Assembly: GCF_963676685.1 (NCBI RefSeq)
Contig: NC_092354.1
Location: forward strand, 70,172,178-70,236,177
Direction of reading: 5' to 3'
Origin: Mytilus edulis
Taxonomy: Eukaryota; Mollusca; Bivalvia; Mytilida; Mytilidae
Length of the DNA stretch: 64,000 bases
Shown: positions 1-12,900 of the stretch, in pieces
Numbering within the stretch: position 1 is the stretch's first letter
Layout of the letters: every line of letters begins with the position of its first letter
Position numbers and translations under genes: made by a program
Notes under the pieces: model-generated
The model's database searches: none
What the model was told of the DNA's origin: nothing
Seen by the model: the letters and a program-made list of their open reading frames with translations, nothing else

Positions 1-195
1 CTTGTCAATGATAAAGCTAGGAAAAATCAAGAGAGAACATTTCCCCCCAACATTTCAATAACTAATATCTCGAAAACAAGCACATTGACCTATATATTTT
101 TTTTGTTGCTCTTTTGGTTCCTTTAATAATCCCCAATCAATATATACTAGTGTCATAAAACGCTTGTTATTTTGAAACTGAGTAGCAAACCTCCT

Positions 196-343
196 TAAAA
201 AATTCTCGAACCAAGTCAGGAAAATGACAGTTCTTATTCATTCGTTTTTGATGCGTTTTGTCATTTGATTTTGCTATATGATTATGGACTTTCCAAATTG
301 ATTTCCTCTCTAAGTTCAGTATTTTTGTGATTTTACTTTTTAT
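196..343 (-). repeat. Dispersed bivalve repeat R1, reverse copy
   Basis: This is the reverse complement of a roughly 200-bp repeat recognisable by the words AAAATACTGAACTCAGAGGA, TGTCATATTCCTGACTTGG and TTAAACCTGGTTTTATAG. At least seven more copies or fragments occur in the window, all diverged and non-coding. I know the sequence as frequent in mussel genomes; its class is not clear to me. Confidence 0.7.
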
Positions 344-1384
344 ATAATTCACTCTATACTTTGTATTCAAAAGTTGTGATTCAAAGAATGGGGCTGTATT
401 CTGGTTATCATATATCCGACATATGTTTTGATTTGCTTAGTGACAAGAAAGCAGAGCTGTTTAACAAATTTAAGCACCACTTCATATCTATAATAGTTAT
501 CAAAGGTACCAGGATTATAATTTAGTATATAAAGTTCAAGATATGTGTATGATTTCCTATGAGACAACTATACATCGACGTTAAAATGAATTGATTGTAA
601 TCAATTGCGAACAACAGAACGACCTTTAAAAATGAGAAAGACATATAACGCGAAGTGGGCTATAACAGGCTCCGACATGAAAAATGTATAACAATTTACT
701 GAAAAAAATAACAAAATATGCATGCTTGCCAATGTGACACCTTTTGAATCCGTCACTGATCTACATCTTGTTTGCTGAATGAAAACATGTACCATTTTTT
801 AAATTATAAACTGGTACAATAAGACACCAACATAAAACATGTTAATTCGCCCATTTATTTGATTAAAAGCTTTCTTAAAACTATATGCAAGTCATGATAT
901 ATTTATCTATAGAATGATACTTTTATTTATAGAATAAAGGTTATAATTGGATTTAAAAAGGACATGCTATTATTCAATTCCTGTACTTTCAGTTTTAGTT
1001 GAACTGTTGCGACAATATATGTACTAACAAACTATTTAAATTTATTATTCTGACCCGAATATATTAACAAACTTTATAAATGAGAAAAACACTTAGAATC
1101 ATTAGCCAATGAGTCACCAACACACACAAAACAAGCCGCTGTCCTCCTTAAAGTTATAGTGATTAATAATTCACAAATTGTTGTCAATACAATGAAATTC
1201 TATGTTCTGTAATACACATAAAAATAAGAGCTACCTACACAACTAAGTGTAATCCTCCATTGTCTACATAAGTTACACAAGTCAGGAATATGCCTGTTGT
1301 TTTCCATTTGTTTGCTGTGAATGAATTTGTGATCTCGTCTTTTGTTATTGGTCGTTCTGTTTTAGATTTACGGGATTTTTGTTA

Positions 1385-1605
1385 TTTACCTTATTTACCA
1401 GGATCTGCTTACCCTTCCAAAGAACCTGAGATTATCCTCTTTGTTTGGTGGGGTTCGTCGTGCTAAGTCTTTATTTTTCTATGTTGTGTCTTCTGTACTA
1501 TTGGTTGTCTGTTTGTCTTTTTTTTAGCCATTGTTTTGTCTGATTATTTTCAATCTATGAGTTTGACTGTCCCTCTGGTCTCTTTCGTCCCTCTTTTGAT
1601 TTAAT
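1385..1605 (+). repeat. Penelope-like element 3' tail fragment
   Basis: The segment starting CAGGATCTGCTTACCCTTCC and running through a T-rich stretch matches the region downstream of the Penelope fragment at 8001-8560. It therefore looks like a severely 5'-truncated insertion of the same family. No coding part is left. Confidence 0.6.
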
Positions 1606-1685
1606 AAATAATTACCTGAAATATAAACCGATTACTCCAAATTTCAAAATATTTATGAAAAATGACAACTATGGCGATTATTTCT

Positions 1686-2149
1686 TTATTGAGAACAAAC
1701 CACACATGTTATCGGTTTTCCATTAACATATGGTGGACATTTGAGACTTCCACATTGAGCTTTCACTCCGTATATTAGATAACTATACTCATTATTTTCT
1801 ATTCCAGAGTCTAGAAAGGAGACATTTTCATCAACGCAAATATAAGTCGAAGTGTGTTTATGCCCGTCGAGGTTACCAGACAAATAACCATGATACTCTT
1901 CCGTCCATCCTGGAAGACATTTATTGCGACCTGGAATCATTAAAACAGTAGAGTGTGCAGGTTTGCAAACTGCACAAGGCACGTCCTTATCTAAAGAACC
2001 GGTACCCCAGAAATTATCTTGGTACTCAGCACCACGAAGTACTGCCATATTCCCTTCAGTTTGATGATTTCCCCACAATACTTCATGAATCATACACAGT
2101 GGATTAGCGGACCCTCCTGTCGCTGCATAAGAAGTACCTGCAGTCTGAC
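1686..2149 (-). CDS. Exon 3: C4-like Cys-rich domain and stop
   Basis: Encodes 153 whole residues with the Cys pairs that define the domain and ends at TAA (1686-1688). The stop is embedded in the hexamer AATAAA at 1685-1690, so polyadenylation can occur almost directly after the stop. Confidence 0.9.
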
Positions 2150-4871
2150 CTGTAACCAAAAAAACACAAAATAGAGAATACCTTTAGATTTTTTCAAGGA
2201 GCTACATTTTTTAATCAACGTGCGAACTGATACAATGGAAGATTCAGTTATTAATTCTTTTTAAGACATTTACGAAATACTGTTATAGCCGATTTGCTGG
2301 GAATCTTGGTTTTCTTTTACCTAATCAAAGACTGTAAGACGAAAACTAATGAGATGATTGTATATGACGTACACAAACTGATGGTCACAACGCATGCTAA
2401 AAGGGCATTATATTGAGGCCTTTGCTTTTTTTTTTTTTTAAATTTTTCCCCATCTAATTTCTATAATGCGCTGTATTGTTATTTCAGAAGATGTCGCTTA
2501 GATATTTTGAATATAATATCGAACAGTTTATATGTTTTTAGAACTGGCACCACTTACCCAAACACTGTCATATTACTTATTAGAAATAAACAGTAGAGAC
2601 ATAAAGTCTTTTGCTATGAAGTCCTTGCTTGATGACCTTGAAAATATAGTCAAGGTTTAAGGTAAATTTGACTTTATAGTTTTTGACCTTTCCTTTGAAT
2701 TCATATTTATAATTAATTAAGCCATAGGACTTTGTGCATTAGGTAACGATTCATGTAACCTTGAAAAAAGCAAACCGCAAGTGACCTTGTGGAAACCGGA
2801 AGTGGCATGTTTTTGTATTTACATGTATTGCATGTAAAAGCATACATAACAATATATTTTTGAAAGTAGTGTCAAATAAATAATCAAATAATGCCGAAAG
2901 TGAGATTTTTCAGGTCGGAAGTTACAAAATTGGTACCGTTAATGTTATTATTATTCCTTCCCCCATGTACATTCAATCTTGTTTTTATTCTGTAGTCAGA
3001 TATCTTGAGGAAACTTTTATCTTATTAACGTCTGCTAAAATGACGGCAAAATAAACCTTTTGATCTATATAGAAATGAGTAAAGGAATGCTTCATTTGAA
3101 AGGCAATCGATGTATTTGTGTGGACATTTTCGGTTAAAAAGTTTTGAACGATGTAAAATGTTGTAACTCCGGATTACACCAATATACTAATAGTATTGAA
3201 GTATTGAATACTATTTCCTCGTAGAATTTTTGTTTCTGTGAAGATATCAACCCTACATTTATTAAAGAAAACATTTACTTTAACGTGTAAAAAATGGAAC
3301 ATACAAATTAACAGTTTTAACATTTGTTTTCGTCTATCATTTTATTAAACCTTTTTAATGAATACAAAGGAGTAGGCCCAGCAAGAACCCTTTTTTGTTT
3401 CGTTTTTCCGTTCTTTTTGTTAGAACACAAGTTTTTTATACAAATAACTAACATTCTTTTTTATTGCAAATATAAATATGCATACCAGAATATATTAGCG
3501 TTGAATTTGTCCCACATACCTGTTTACCCCATCTTACATAGGTTTGTTGACTTCCTGAAATATATTCAAATTGTTCAGTTTTGTCGCCAAAACGTGCAAA
3601 AAAATCTTATGAAATCTTCAATATAATGTTTAGCATCTGGAAAAAGAAGATGTCGCAATCAAAAGTATTAAAGTTTCAACAAATCCCGATATACGAAGAG
3701 GTTAAAAATGTCTTAGTCTATACAAACCATGACATACAGAAAATACAACATACAGCTGAAAATGAACTTTTTTTTATATAGATTGACAGTAGGTTTTCCC
3801 GTTTGAATGGTTTTATAGTAGTAATTTTGAGGCCCGTTATAGTTTGTTGTTTGGTGTGATCCAAGGCTCCGTGTTGAAGGCCGAACATTGACCCATAATG
3901 GTTTACTTTTATAAATTGTAATTCGGATGGAGAGTTGTCTCATTGGCACTCATACCACATCTTCATATATCTATTAACAGACAGAAGAGTTGCTTAGTAT
4001 TTTAATGTAACCATAATGCGGTTACATGTGCATTTAGTAAGACGAAACATGTCCTGCTTCATCAGAAAACCTGTCATGTATTATAAATATTTACAAATTA
4101 AGTGGTAAAATATGAATTCGTGATGCTGATCATATCATGCACATTTGTAAGGTTCATGGTGTGCCAAGTTGTTTTTCAAGCTACAATTTTTTAATGATAA
4201 TTTTTAAGAAACTTTTAATAAAAAAAGTCAATCTTTTTATCCATCAAGTGACCCATTGTAATGTCATTAAAATAGCGGTCATCCGCCCGTTCGCCAATAC
4301 GGTCTAATAGCGCTCTCGCGTGTGCAATTCTTCCAAGTTTTGTTTTTTAAATAGTCATGTCAAAGGTTTATATCAGCAATGTCTCAGACAAGTTCGAAAA
4401 GCAGTGTCAATCAATATGGATTTTAAAGACGAATGCCGCTTCGTAATTTTAATTATATCGGAAATTACATTACAATGGCCCTAAGTCCGTCATTTCTCTC
4501 AGATATTCATAAAAAATATCTAAAGAACAAAATAAGATTTGTTTATTTATTGAAATGGATACATAAAATATTTTCAAGGCAGGGACATTGCATGTATTTG
4601 ATATTTGTAATCTAGATATAAATACAATAATTAAACTCGTTATTCGTCTTTTGTAACAGATGATAAATAACAAAAGGTAATGATTACCCTGGGAATGTAT
4701 TTTCTCCTCATTCAGCTGTCTGGTTAGGTCCTGTACCTTCGCTTCAAGCATTTCCATACGATGCAAAAGAGCATCCGGATCGTTTAGTAAAAGTCTTTTC
4801 TCTGTTTTAGCATCAAACAGTGAACATATGTTCAAAATCAGGAAAGTAACACAAAGAAAAGCCGACACCAT
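1686..4871 (-). CDS. Short-chain collagen C4-like secreted protein, 3 exons
   Basis: Exons on the minus strand are 4688-4871, 3486-3554 and 1686-2149. Donors are G|GTAATC and G|GTATGC, acceptors TTTCAG|GA and TTACAG|GT, and all junctions are phase 1. The spliced frame is 239 codons including TAA, giving 238 residues. Residues 1-21 are a signal peptide. Residues about 28-58 are a Leu-heptad coiled coil with the LLLNDPDALLHRME stretch. The middle exon carries TYVRWGKQVC, and exon 3 carries VPCAVC, STVLMIPGRNKC, GWTEEYHGYL, AQCGSLKCPPYVNGK and TCVVC. This Cys-rich globular unit is the non-collagenous C4-like domain of sponge short-chain collagens, expanded as secreted proteins in bivalves. There is no Gly-X-Y tract, so the collagen name is only by homology. 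An extracellular, possibly trimeric role is inference. Confidence 0.9.
3486..3554 (-). CDS. Exon 2: start of the C4-like domain
   Basis: A 69-bp exon too short to stand out as an ORF. It encodes SQQTYVRWGKQVCGTNST and a few further residues, the family's usual YxRWG-Cys entry to the domain. It is flanked by a pyrimidine-rich acceptor and a GTATGC donor, and its phase fits both neighbours. Confidence 0.88.
3790..3960 (-). repeat. Dispersed bivalve repeat R2, reverse copy
   Basis: Reverse copy of a repeat whose forward form contains GTATGAGTGCCAATGAGACA, GTCTTCAACACGGAGCCTTG and AACGAGAAACACTTATGAAC. It lies in intron 1 of the collagen-like gene. R2 has about ten copies in the window and is non-coding. 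Confidence 0.65.
4688..4871 (-). CDS. Exon 1: signal peptide and coiled coil
   Basis: Starts at the ATG at 4871. It encodes the hydrophobic leader MVSAFLCVTFLILNICS and a heptad region, and ends one base into a Gly codon. Reading through the donor gives a non-homologous tail, which supports the splice. Confidence 0.88.
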
Positions 4872-5689
4872 TTTGTCAATCCTATTGTTGACAATCCATT
4901 CAACGATAACAATCTACAGTATAGAACGAGATAACGTTTTCAACATAACAGTACTTATGTATATATACAAATGTATATTCTGTCCAAAAACAAATGCAAG
5001 TATTTTCGTTGTACATGTTATAAATAGACACAAAACAAAAGAAGTACAGAAAACATGTCCTTTATTTCAATTACCAATATCCCAAGATTTGCTATGCATC
5101 ATTGTATCTTTATATGACTTATATAACTTTCATAAATTGTCGATCAGTTTTTATTTAGGGTGACAGTGTAATTAATGGCGACCTTATCGGTTTCCAAATA
5201 CTAATTAAAACAATTCATTATTGTCTGATCTCATAAAATGAGAAGGATAGCCTATACGTTTTCGATTGCAGTCGCTAATGGTTTTCATCATATACATGTA
5301 AGCCTTGAAACTACCAGGTCTATAAATTTATGCATTAACACTTCAGCAACTCTGCAAAAAATATGTTGTTGGGTTGTGGCATTATCGAATTGATACGTAT
5401 TTCAACAATGCAACTTCAAGTATTACCTTGGTGGAAGATGAAGAAACGAGCAAATGCACTTCTAATTAGACGTAAAGCTATCTATATGGAAATTGGTTAA
5501 CCGATTCAAAATGATACCGATGCTGAATGCATGGAACATGAATGGTTTCCAGTCCCGGGTAAGATGGAACAAATATTATTTACATACTAATAGTATTTAG
5601 AGACTCTCATTGTCGGTATTATTTTGCTATCAAGAAACATTATTGTTGGAAAGGCCTTTTACTCAAATATACATTACACTAATCAATGA

Positions 5690-5910
5690 CAAGAATGTGT
5701 CCATAGTACACACATACCTTCATCACAGTTTTATTTTCTTAGTTCAGTGGACTGTGAAATTGAGGTCAAAAATCTAATAAGCATTTAAATAAGAAAGATC
5801 ATGTGAAAACGAGCATTTTCTGTCTTAAGTTTCAAGTTGATAAGACATCAACTTCATTAAAAACTAGTTTGATCAAAAACATTAACCTCAAGCGGTACAA
5901 ACGGGCTATC
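5690..5910 (+). repeat. Dispersed repeat R4
   Basis: Contains AATGTGTCCATAGTACAC, TTCAGTGGACTGTGAAATTG and AAGTTTCAAGTTGAT in the same order as the copy at 14070-14310. A related sequence is very common in bivalve genomes. Confidence 0.55.
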
Positions 5911-7824
5911 GAACTTAGGATTTATTTTATTTATTAGTGAATTTGTTCTCGCCCTTGACAAGTATGAACTATTTTCGAAGGACGAGTAGCAACCCACAAT
6001 CAATTAATGCAAATTGTACTGAATCCGGGCTACCTTTTGTCTAATACAGGCGAAATTTCAATGTTAAAATAATTGAAAGATCTTTGGATTTAATTGAGAC
6101 TTTTAAGGTTAATATAAAAAAAGATAACCATGTTATTGTATATGGACAGCAACAGAATAAAGCAATTCAACGTAAAATTGAGTCTTATCATTTTTGTCGA
6201 GCTAAAACAGTCTCTTTATCATTGGCGTGTAAGTCGCAGTTATTTCTAAAAAAAAAAAAATTAAAGGCAAATAAATGGATTGTCATTTACTTAAGTATCT
6301 GCATCAAATAATTACAGAAATGTCTAATTTTGTTTAAAAAAAAGCATTTCTCTTTAAAATCTGTCGGATAAAATATAAGTAAAATAACAACATTGGTCAT
6401 AAATAAACAAATTAAAGATACGAGGACTTTTCCTGACTTGGTAATGTTGGAATGGGGCATTTTGTTTTAGAATAAATGGTGGCTTGAACCTGGTTTTAAT
6501 GCTAGCACAGTGATGCTCGGATAGAGAAAGTTAAAATGGATAATAAGTACAAATTTGATAAAATCCTAAGATGTCTCTCCTGTTAGATGATGTTACATGA
6601 ACCATTAAATTTAAGTCAATTCAAACTGACTTTGAATTTCAGGGATGAAGGCATAATGATTCAAACCGATTGAACATATATAGTATAACATTTCCTGATA
6701 GAACGCGAGTCAAACATGTAAATGTATAAATGTGTGTAAATATTAGAAAAATCTATACTTAAATGATGTCATACGTTAAGTGTCCCGTTATATACAGGTT
6801 ATTTAAAGTATACAGTATAAGTGTTTTAATACACAACCTTAAGTGTTTCCCGTTTTATGTAAAGTATCGTGCACACAGTTGTTTTTCTACAAGGGCACTA
6901 CAGTCGTCACATGAGGTATCACGTGCATACATTTACTGTTTATTTTGATAACAATGACATTTGATTTTATGTCAACAAGATAAGTCAATAACTAAAGATA
7001 AGCCTAGTGACGGAAGTAAGTGCATATTAAACTTCAACAGTTAAATATTCCTTTCAATTGCGAGCCGAGGAAACATGCAACAAAAAGGAAAGTCACGATG
7101 ATGAAATCTCTATACATGTTCCAACGAATTATACTGAAGCTACTGTAATAGCTGGCATTTTGTAGAAGTGTTGAAGGTTTTGTACGCTGTTTAAATTTTT
7201 TTTCACTCGACATGAAAATTAAAAAAGTTTCTAGGTGTAAAAGTGTCGATAAAAATATTCCCGTGAATTCAACAGTTGTCTGAAATTTATCCTACATTTC
7301 ATTGCAGTAACATAAAAGCTAAGTCATAAACATATATGTTGAGTGTTACAAAGCACACTTTTTTTGTGTTTCTGTAGAAAAATCGGAAATTTGAGGTCAA
7401 ATGGTTACTAAAACATGTCAAGAAGAATTAACTTCCAATGATGGTTTTTTTGTATATAAAATGAAATGTTAAGTGAAATTTTGTCTTCAGTAAAGAATTG
7501 GCTACAACTTTGCTTTTTTAGTTGAAAAATGAGGAGTTCTGTACAATTATTCGAATAAAGCAAATTAAACAAGAGACATCTTATAGAGACATCCAATGGT
7601 GGTATAGCACCTGTTACGAAAAGTTGCACATGCACTTTTGACCTTGTGTGCATTCTAATTTGTAATGAAAATAATTGCTAATTAAGTGAAACTTCACAAA
7701 AATAAAATTGTCTAAGCGAATTGGGTATCAAACAAATATTGTATAAGAAACATGCCTTGGAACAGAAATCTCAAATGAACATAGAACAGATACCAAAATG
7801 AAAAATGACAATAGTACCAAACCC

Positions 7825-7935
7825 CCAGGAAAATTCAAAATGGGAAGTCCCTAATCAAATGGAAAAATCAAAAGCTCCAAGACATCAATAAATGAACAAA
7901 GTTCATGTTCCTAACTTGTTACAGGCATTTTTTTC
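7825..7935 (+). repeat. R1 fragment
   Basis: Carries CCCCCAGGAAAATTCAAAAT and GTTCCTAACTTGTTACAGGC in R1 order. It lies directly upstream of the Penelope fragment. Confidence 0.5.
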
Positions 7936-8000
7936 TTTGTTGAACAAGCCATGCCCTGTGTTTTGATGATCTTTTTTGCTTATTTCTTATATTTTAATAT

Positions 8001-8560
8001 CTTGACTTACAACTAGAAAGTAACAATGAGGGTCGATTAAAAACAAAACTTTACGACAAAAGAGATGAGTTCAGCTTTCAAATTTTGAACTTCCCATTTC
8101 TAAGTAGCCACATTCCAGCAGCACCTACATACGGGGTATATATATATCTTGATAGAAGGTTGCTGCTCAAAAAGAAGATATTAAATCAAGAGTTCCAAAT
8201 GGTGAAGTTGAAATCATCACTCCATAAATTTTACGGACGCCATCACGAGTTGGTTGACCGTTATGGAATGACCGTTTCACAGATGATTTCGGATATGTTC
8301 CTTACGTCGTAACTACAATCCGCTTCCCTTTCATGAAAGTGACCTACCGAATTAGACTATTTACCGGATTTATTGAAACATGAGCAACACGACGGGTGCC
8401 ACAAGTAGAGCAGGATCTGCTTACCCTTCCGGGGCATCTGAGATCACCCCCATTTTTGTTGGGGTTCGTGTTGCCTATTCTTTAGTTTTCTATTTTGTGT
8501 CATGTGTACTATTGTTTTTCTGTTTGTCTGTTTAATTTTTAGCCATGGTAGTTTATTTTC
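8001..8560 (+). pseudogene. Penelope-like RT C-terminal fragment
   Basis: Frame 8001-8312 encodes the end of a Penelope-like reverse transcriptase. It shows LKTKLYDKRDEFSFQILNFP, AAPTYGVYI, then LDRRLLL and KFYGRHHELVDRYGMTVSQ, collinear with the Penelope element at 52685-54334. About 20 residues are missing between GVYI and LDRRLLL, an internal deletion. The 3' tail after the stop continues to about 8560 and matches 1385-1605. A truncated, inactive insertion. Confidence 0.8.
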
Positions 8561-9050
8561 GATGTATGAGTTTGACTCATCAGACTCACTGGTATATTTT
8601 GCTCCTCTTTTACTACAATGGACAACATTTTTCAAAGTAATATATATAAATGGAACAACTTTTGAAGCTGTAAAAACAAACTTATTCAATAAAAGGAAGC
8701 TTTATTTGATTCTATCCGGAACGTGGTTTAAATCTTACGTAAGGATTTATTTAAACCCCCAATGAGTCAGTAAACGTTTATATGGCTTGATATTTCAATT
8801 TCACATATATTATCTCATTTCTTTCTCAAACGATTGAATGGTACTCCAATTATTTTATTTATTAGCCTAAAATGTTGACATTCTGAGGACATGAGAAGTA
8901 TAAATGTACACTTGACCTATATATATATTCATTCTCCATTTTATTCAGATCATATATTTTACAGTCGATTCTAAGCCTGTGAGGGGATGTCTGTAACATG
9001 TTTAGTTGTATTATTCTAAGTGACGATTGTTCCTTCAAGGGGCCAGGGGT

Positions 9051-9078
9051 TTTGTGTGTGTGTGTGTGTGTGTGTGTT
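9051..9078 (+). repeat. (GT)n microsatellite
   Basis: About twelve GT units in a row after GGGGTTTT, followed by a T-rich tract. No coding role is seen. Confidence 0.85.
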
Positions 9079-9387
9079 TATGTTTTTTCGTTAAAAAAAA
9101 ATTTCTGATCCCGAATATGAGGATAAATCTCTTCAGGCAGAACACCAAGAAACTATATATATACAACAACCACCACTCAACCCCACCACTTGAGGTTAAA
9201 TGGTTGCTCTCTTAGTAACAAGAGTATAGATATTTTGATATTTGCATAGGTCCGATCCTTTATATTTTCATGCTTGACCTTGTGACAAGTTTCGAATTTG
9301 ACATCAAACATGGTGGCTAAATAAAGTTATATGTTTCACATTTACGTTGTCGTATATACGAATCTGAAAAACGAGCTTGTTGTTAAA

Positions 9388-9600
9388 AAGTAAAATCACA
9401 AAAACACTGAACTCAGAGGAAAATCAAATTGGAAAGTCCCTAATCACATTGCAAAATCAAATGACAAAACACATCAAAATCGAATGGACAACAACTGTCA
9501 TATTCCTGACTTGGTACAGGTATTTTCAAATTTATAAAATGGTGGATTAAACCTGGTTTTATAGTGCTTAACCTCTCACTTTGTACGACAGTCTCATGCT
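9388..9600 (+). repeat. R1, near full-length copy
   Basis: Runs from AGTAAAATCACAAAAACAC to CTCACTTTGTACGACAGTC and includes the GACTTGGTACAGG word. It lies about 140 bases upstream of the small CaaX-protein exon. Confidence 0.65.
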
Positions 9601-9738
9601 AAACGATTACACATTTCTATGTGATGATCTTTTATCTGTTTCCGCAATGTTTACCCTATGACATGTTTGTATTGAGAATCTCTTAACTTATGTCTATATC
9701 ATGCAACATTGTAAACGGTTTTTTTTTTTAAATTCCAG

Positions 9739-9991
9739 ACACTTATGCAAGTCGTCTTCAATGGATGGCCTGAGCAAAGAATTAGACGCCAATGAACACA
9801 GCTCATATGACGATATTGCAGATGGCGGACATCAAGATAAATATATGCCTACATTTCACTTCGATAACACTTCTATGCAATTAAAAAGATGTAGTGAGTC
9901 AGACTCTTTACTTGATAGTACAGACATCAAAGATTCTCGTACTCAATCGTGTAGAAAATGTTGCTGCATAAAGATTTGTGTTATTTTATGA
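9739..9991 (+). CDS. Small acidic protein with C-terminal CaaX box
   Basis: The acceptor TTTAAATTCCAG ends at 9738. The exon has a short leader and ATG at 9761 in the context TCTTCAATGG, giving 76 residues to TGA. I do not recognise the family. The product is acidic and Ser/Asp-rich, with YDDIADGG and SDSLLDSTDIKDS, and ends CRKCCCIKICVIL. The last four residues, CVIL, fit a CaaX prenylation signal; Leu at the last position is known to favour geranylgeranyl transfer. The CCC just before could be palmitoylated. It resembles the protein at 22075: an M/V-P-T/A-F tetrad (YMPTF, HVPAF), a LL-x-x-x-DI motif, and a Cys tail. The promoter and leader exon were not found. ATTAAA at 10032-10037 may be the poly(A) signal. 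Confidence 0.6.
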
Positions 9992-12900
9992 ATTAACAAA
10001 CATTTTGTTTTATATTAATACTTCAATTTTAATTAAAAAAAATCATTCATTTTTTAAAGCAATTGTCTTTGAGCAACTTTTGGTTAAATACCATTTTTTT
10101 TTTGTAGGATTGAATATTGATCCAATTTTTAGAGGATGCTTATGAAAGCATGATCAATGCAAATATAGATTTCTTTGCAGTGTATGTATTTCCATTTCTT
10201 TTATATCTAGTTACATTATCACGTGTAAATGTGCAGTTCCCTTGATACTATAATAGAAGAAGAACTTTATATAGATGTACAAGTATGTCATCAAACGGTT
10301 TAGGTCTCGCATTTACGTCGGTCTGTCCCGTCACATACTATATTGATTGATTATGTGTTGCTTAACTTCCGTTTCCAAAATTTTATCCATTTGCAGGACG
10401 AAAACAAATAAATTATGGAAACGATAGAAAGGTTTTGTATTAAAGGGCATTCGTAATAAAGATCAGTATATCTTGGATTGCTGCTCGAAAATGAGGCTAT
10501 ATTCGAAAGAGTCAACCATTTTGCCATGCATCAGGTCACCCATGGAACCTTAAGCAGATGTTGCCATAGATATTAACTTGGAAAAAGAATGCCGTTTATG
10601 GATTAGATGATGTTCGGGGGACTTTATTGTCCACATGTCTGTTCCTCAGTCACCTCTTGGAATTCCCGTACTGAACAAAACACAATTTGTTTTAAAAGGT
10701 CAATAATGGAATAATTATCACATCATTTAAAACTCATTTCACACCGCGTAGAACGCCACGTTCATTGATGCTTTGTTTTTAACTTGGACCCTTTTAACCC
10801 AGAACCAGCATCGAAGTCTCCAAAACTGTAACCATTAAGGGTCGTCTGCTTCGTTATGTGAATGTGATGACAGATCGATACACTCCGTGCAATATACTAT
10901 ATGGTACTATCAACACTTTAGAACGAAAATTGTTCCCTTTTACTTGTTTTTATTTGCGTCGTAGTGACAAATGCCATAAATAACCAACATTATATGTGGC
11001 GTTCTAAACTGTAAACGCATTATAATAAACGTTATCTGTTATTTCAGAATTGCAGTAATAAGAAACTTTAATCACATGCAGAAGCAAAAACAAAAAACAA
11101 ATGCCGTATTGTATCATGTTGATATCGTCAGAACCGTTGCAACTCTCAGCAAGGATTAACAAATCTACATAAGAAAATGCCTATACACAGCCAGGAATAT
11201 GATCCATTCTTTTAATGTGTTTGAGCTTTTGATTTTGCCATTTGATTAGGGACTTTCCATTTTTAATTTTACTTTTGTGATTTTTTTTCTATCAAGAAGG
11301 AAAATCAAAAGCCCGAACAGATCAAACGAATGGAAACAACTTGTGTATTTCATTGGGCCAGACATTTCTTTATATATAAAATGATGAGTTAAATCCGGTA
11401 TTATAGTTAGCTGAAATTTCACTGATATAACAGAGCTATTTTTTAAGTTGAACCACACAAATATCTCTCTCCTGTCACGTCACTATTACACAACGTCGAA
11501 ATACCGAAACAACCTTAACATTATATTGTATAATCACGGACATGTAAACAAAGTGACAGTCACAACAAATGTCGACCCTTATATTCAGTATAACTATTTA
11601 TAATATTTACAAGATAAGAACCTTACAAATTAAATGTGTGTCAAAAAGCCGAATCAAGGTCAACACCTGAATGAGACACATTGATAAAAGTATTACGAAT
11701 AAGAACCACTTTTGTTAGAACTAGTTATAATTCCAATCATCTATCATCCGCAGATGGAGGCTGCCGAAAACGGTAAAATATTTGTTTCCTTGTATTTGAC
11801 TTTACGTTCTATCCTGCTTGTCTTAAATCAAACATCCATTCCAATTCGATATAAATACATTTGTTATAAAATTTTGAAAAAAACAATGATCGCTGTTGTC
11901 GATAAGCGACGCATATAAGATTAGAAATAGATGTAAACTAGACATCATCGAGATAAGAGCCCTCTCTGTGGGCCTGACTGTAAATCACGTGTGGTAGAGC
12001 AAGTTGCTTTCTTTAAAAAAAAGAAAAGCAATACATGAACCCACAACTGCTGACTGCGGTCAACAACATTAGTTGATTTTATTTGCTTTTGATTTGAACA
12101 AATTTACTGTGAATGAGATATTAATCAATATTAATGAGTTTTGTTGTCACATCATTATTGAAAATATGTAATAGTGGGTAGATTATTGCACATGTGAATG
12201 AATTTACTTAATTTTTACTTTGTGTTTTATGTACAAATTGCTGATCTATTGCAATTCCCAATTTCTGCAAACTCTAAGTGACTAAGGGAAATTGTATTGA
12301 CTCTGCAACATACCGTCTAATCCTCAGGTTGCTTTTTTTGTGGTTAATTTATTTTGACTTTTAAAAATTTATATCGATTTAATTTGTTTCCTGGAAGCTT
12401 TTAATTATCCTGCATAATTATTTGAGGCTGTCTGTGACAATCATACACACTTTATTTGTAATGTAATCAATGAGGACATATAAGATAAATAAATGTTAAA
12501 GTTCTGGACCTCAGATTTGAATATGGTTAAGGTTATTTGTCAAAATACCTTGATATATGACTTATAATATCTACTATATAAGAATTGTTCTGTGATATAC
12601 CTTCAAGAAAAAAGTAAACCAAATAAATATAGAAAAGAAGTTTGGTGTGATTTTCGATGAGATTCTTTCACAAGAGACCTTATAACACAAATTAACAGCT
12701 ATAAATTTCCAAAACAGCCTTCATAAAAAAAACCATAGCCCCTGCCACAGTCAGCTACAATAGGCCTTGAAATAAGAAATGTAAACAATACAAACGATAA
12801 AGGAACGACCTGATTAATGTACCCAAAAAGAAACGAAAAATCAATCATGCAACACAGCAACAACCATTGAATTACAGGCAGATACTTACTGAATGTGACA

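Larger units (their letters stand above)
1..1685. other. Intergenic, repeat remnants only
   Basis: I see no exon here. The stretch holds a reverse copy of a dispersed repeat at 196-343 and a Penelope 3' tail at 1385-1605, listed separately. The rest is A+T-rich sequence without recognisable coding signal on either strand. Confidence 0.5.
4872..8000. other. Intergenic, no gene seen
   Basis: Holds an R4 repeat copy at 5690-5910 and R1 fragments near 6425-6500 and 7825-7935. The upstream 200 bases are the presumed promoter side of the collagen-like gene; I see no convincing TATA element there. Confidence 0.45.

Noticed and set aside
3324-3626. 100-codon plus-strand frame
   Set aside because: It overlaps the true minus-strand exon 3486-3554 of the collagen-like gene and shows no domain.
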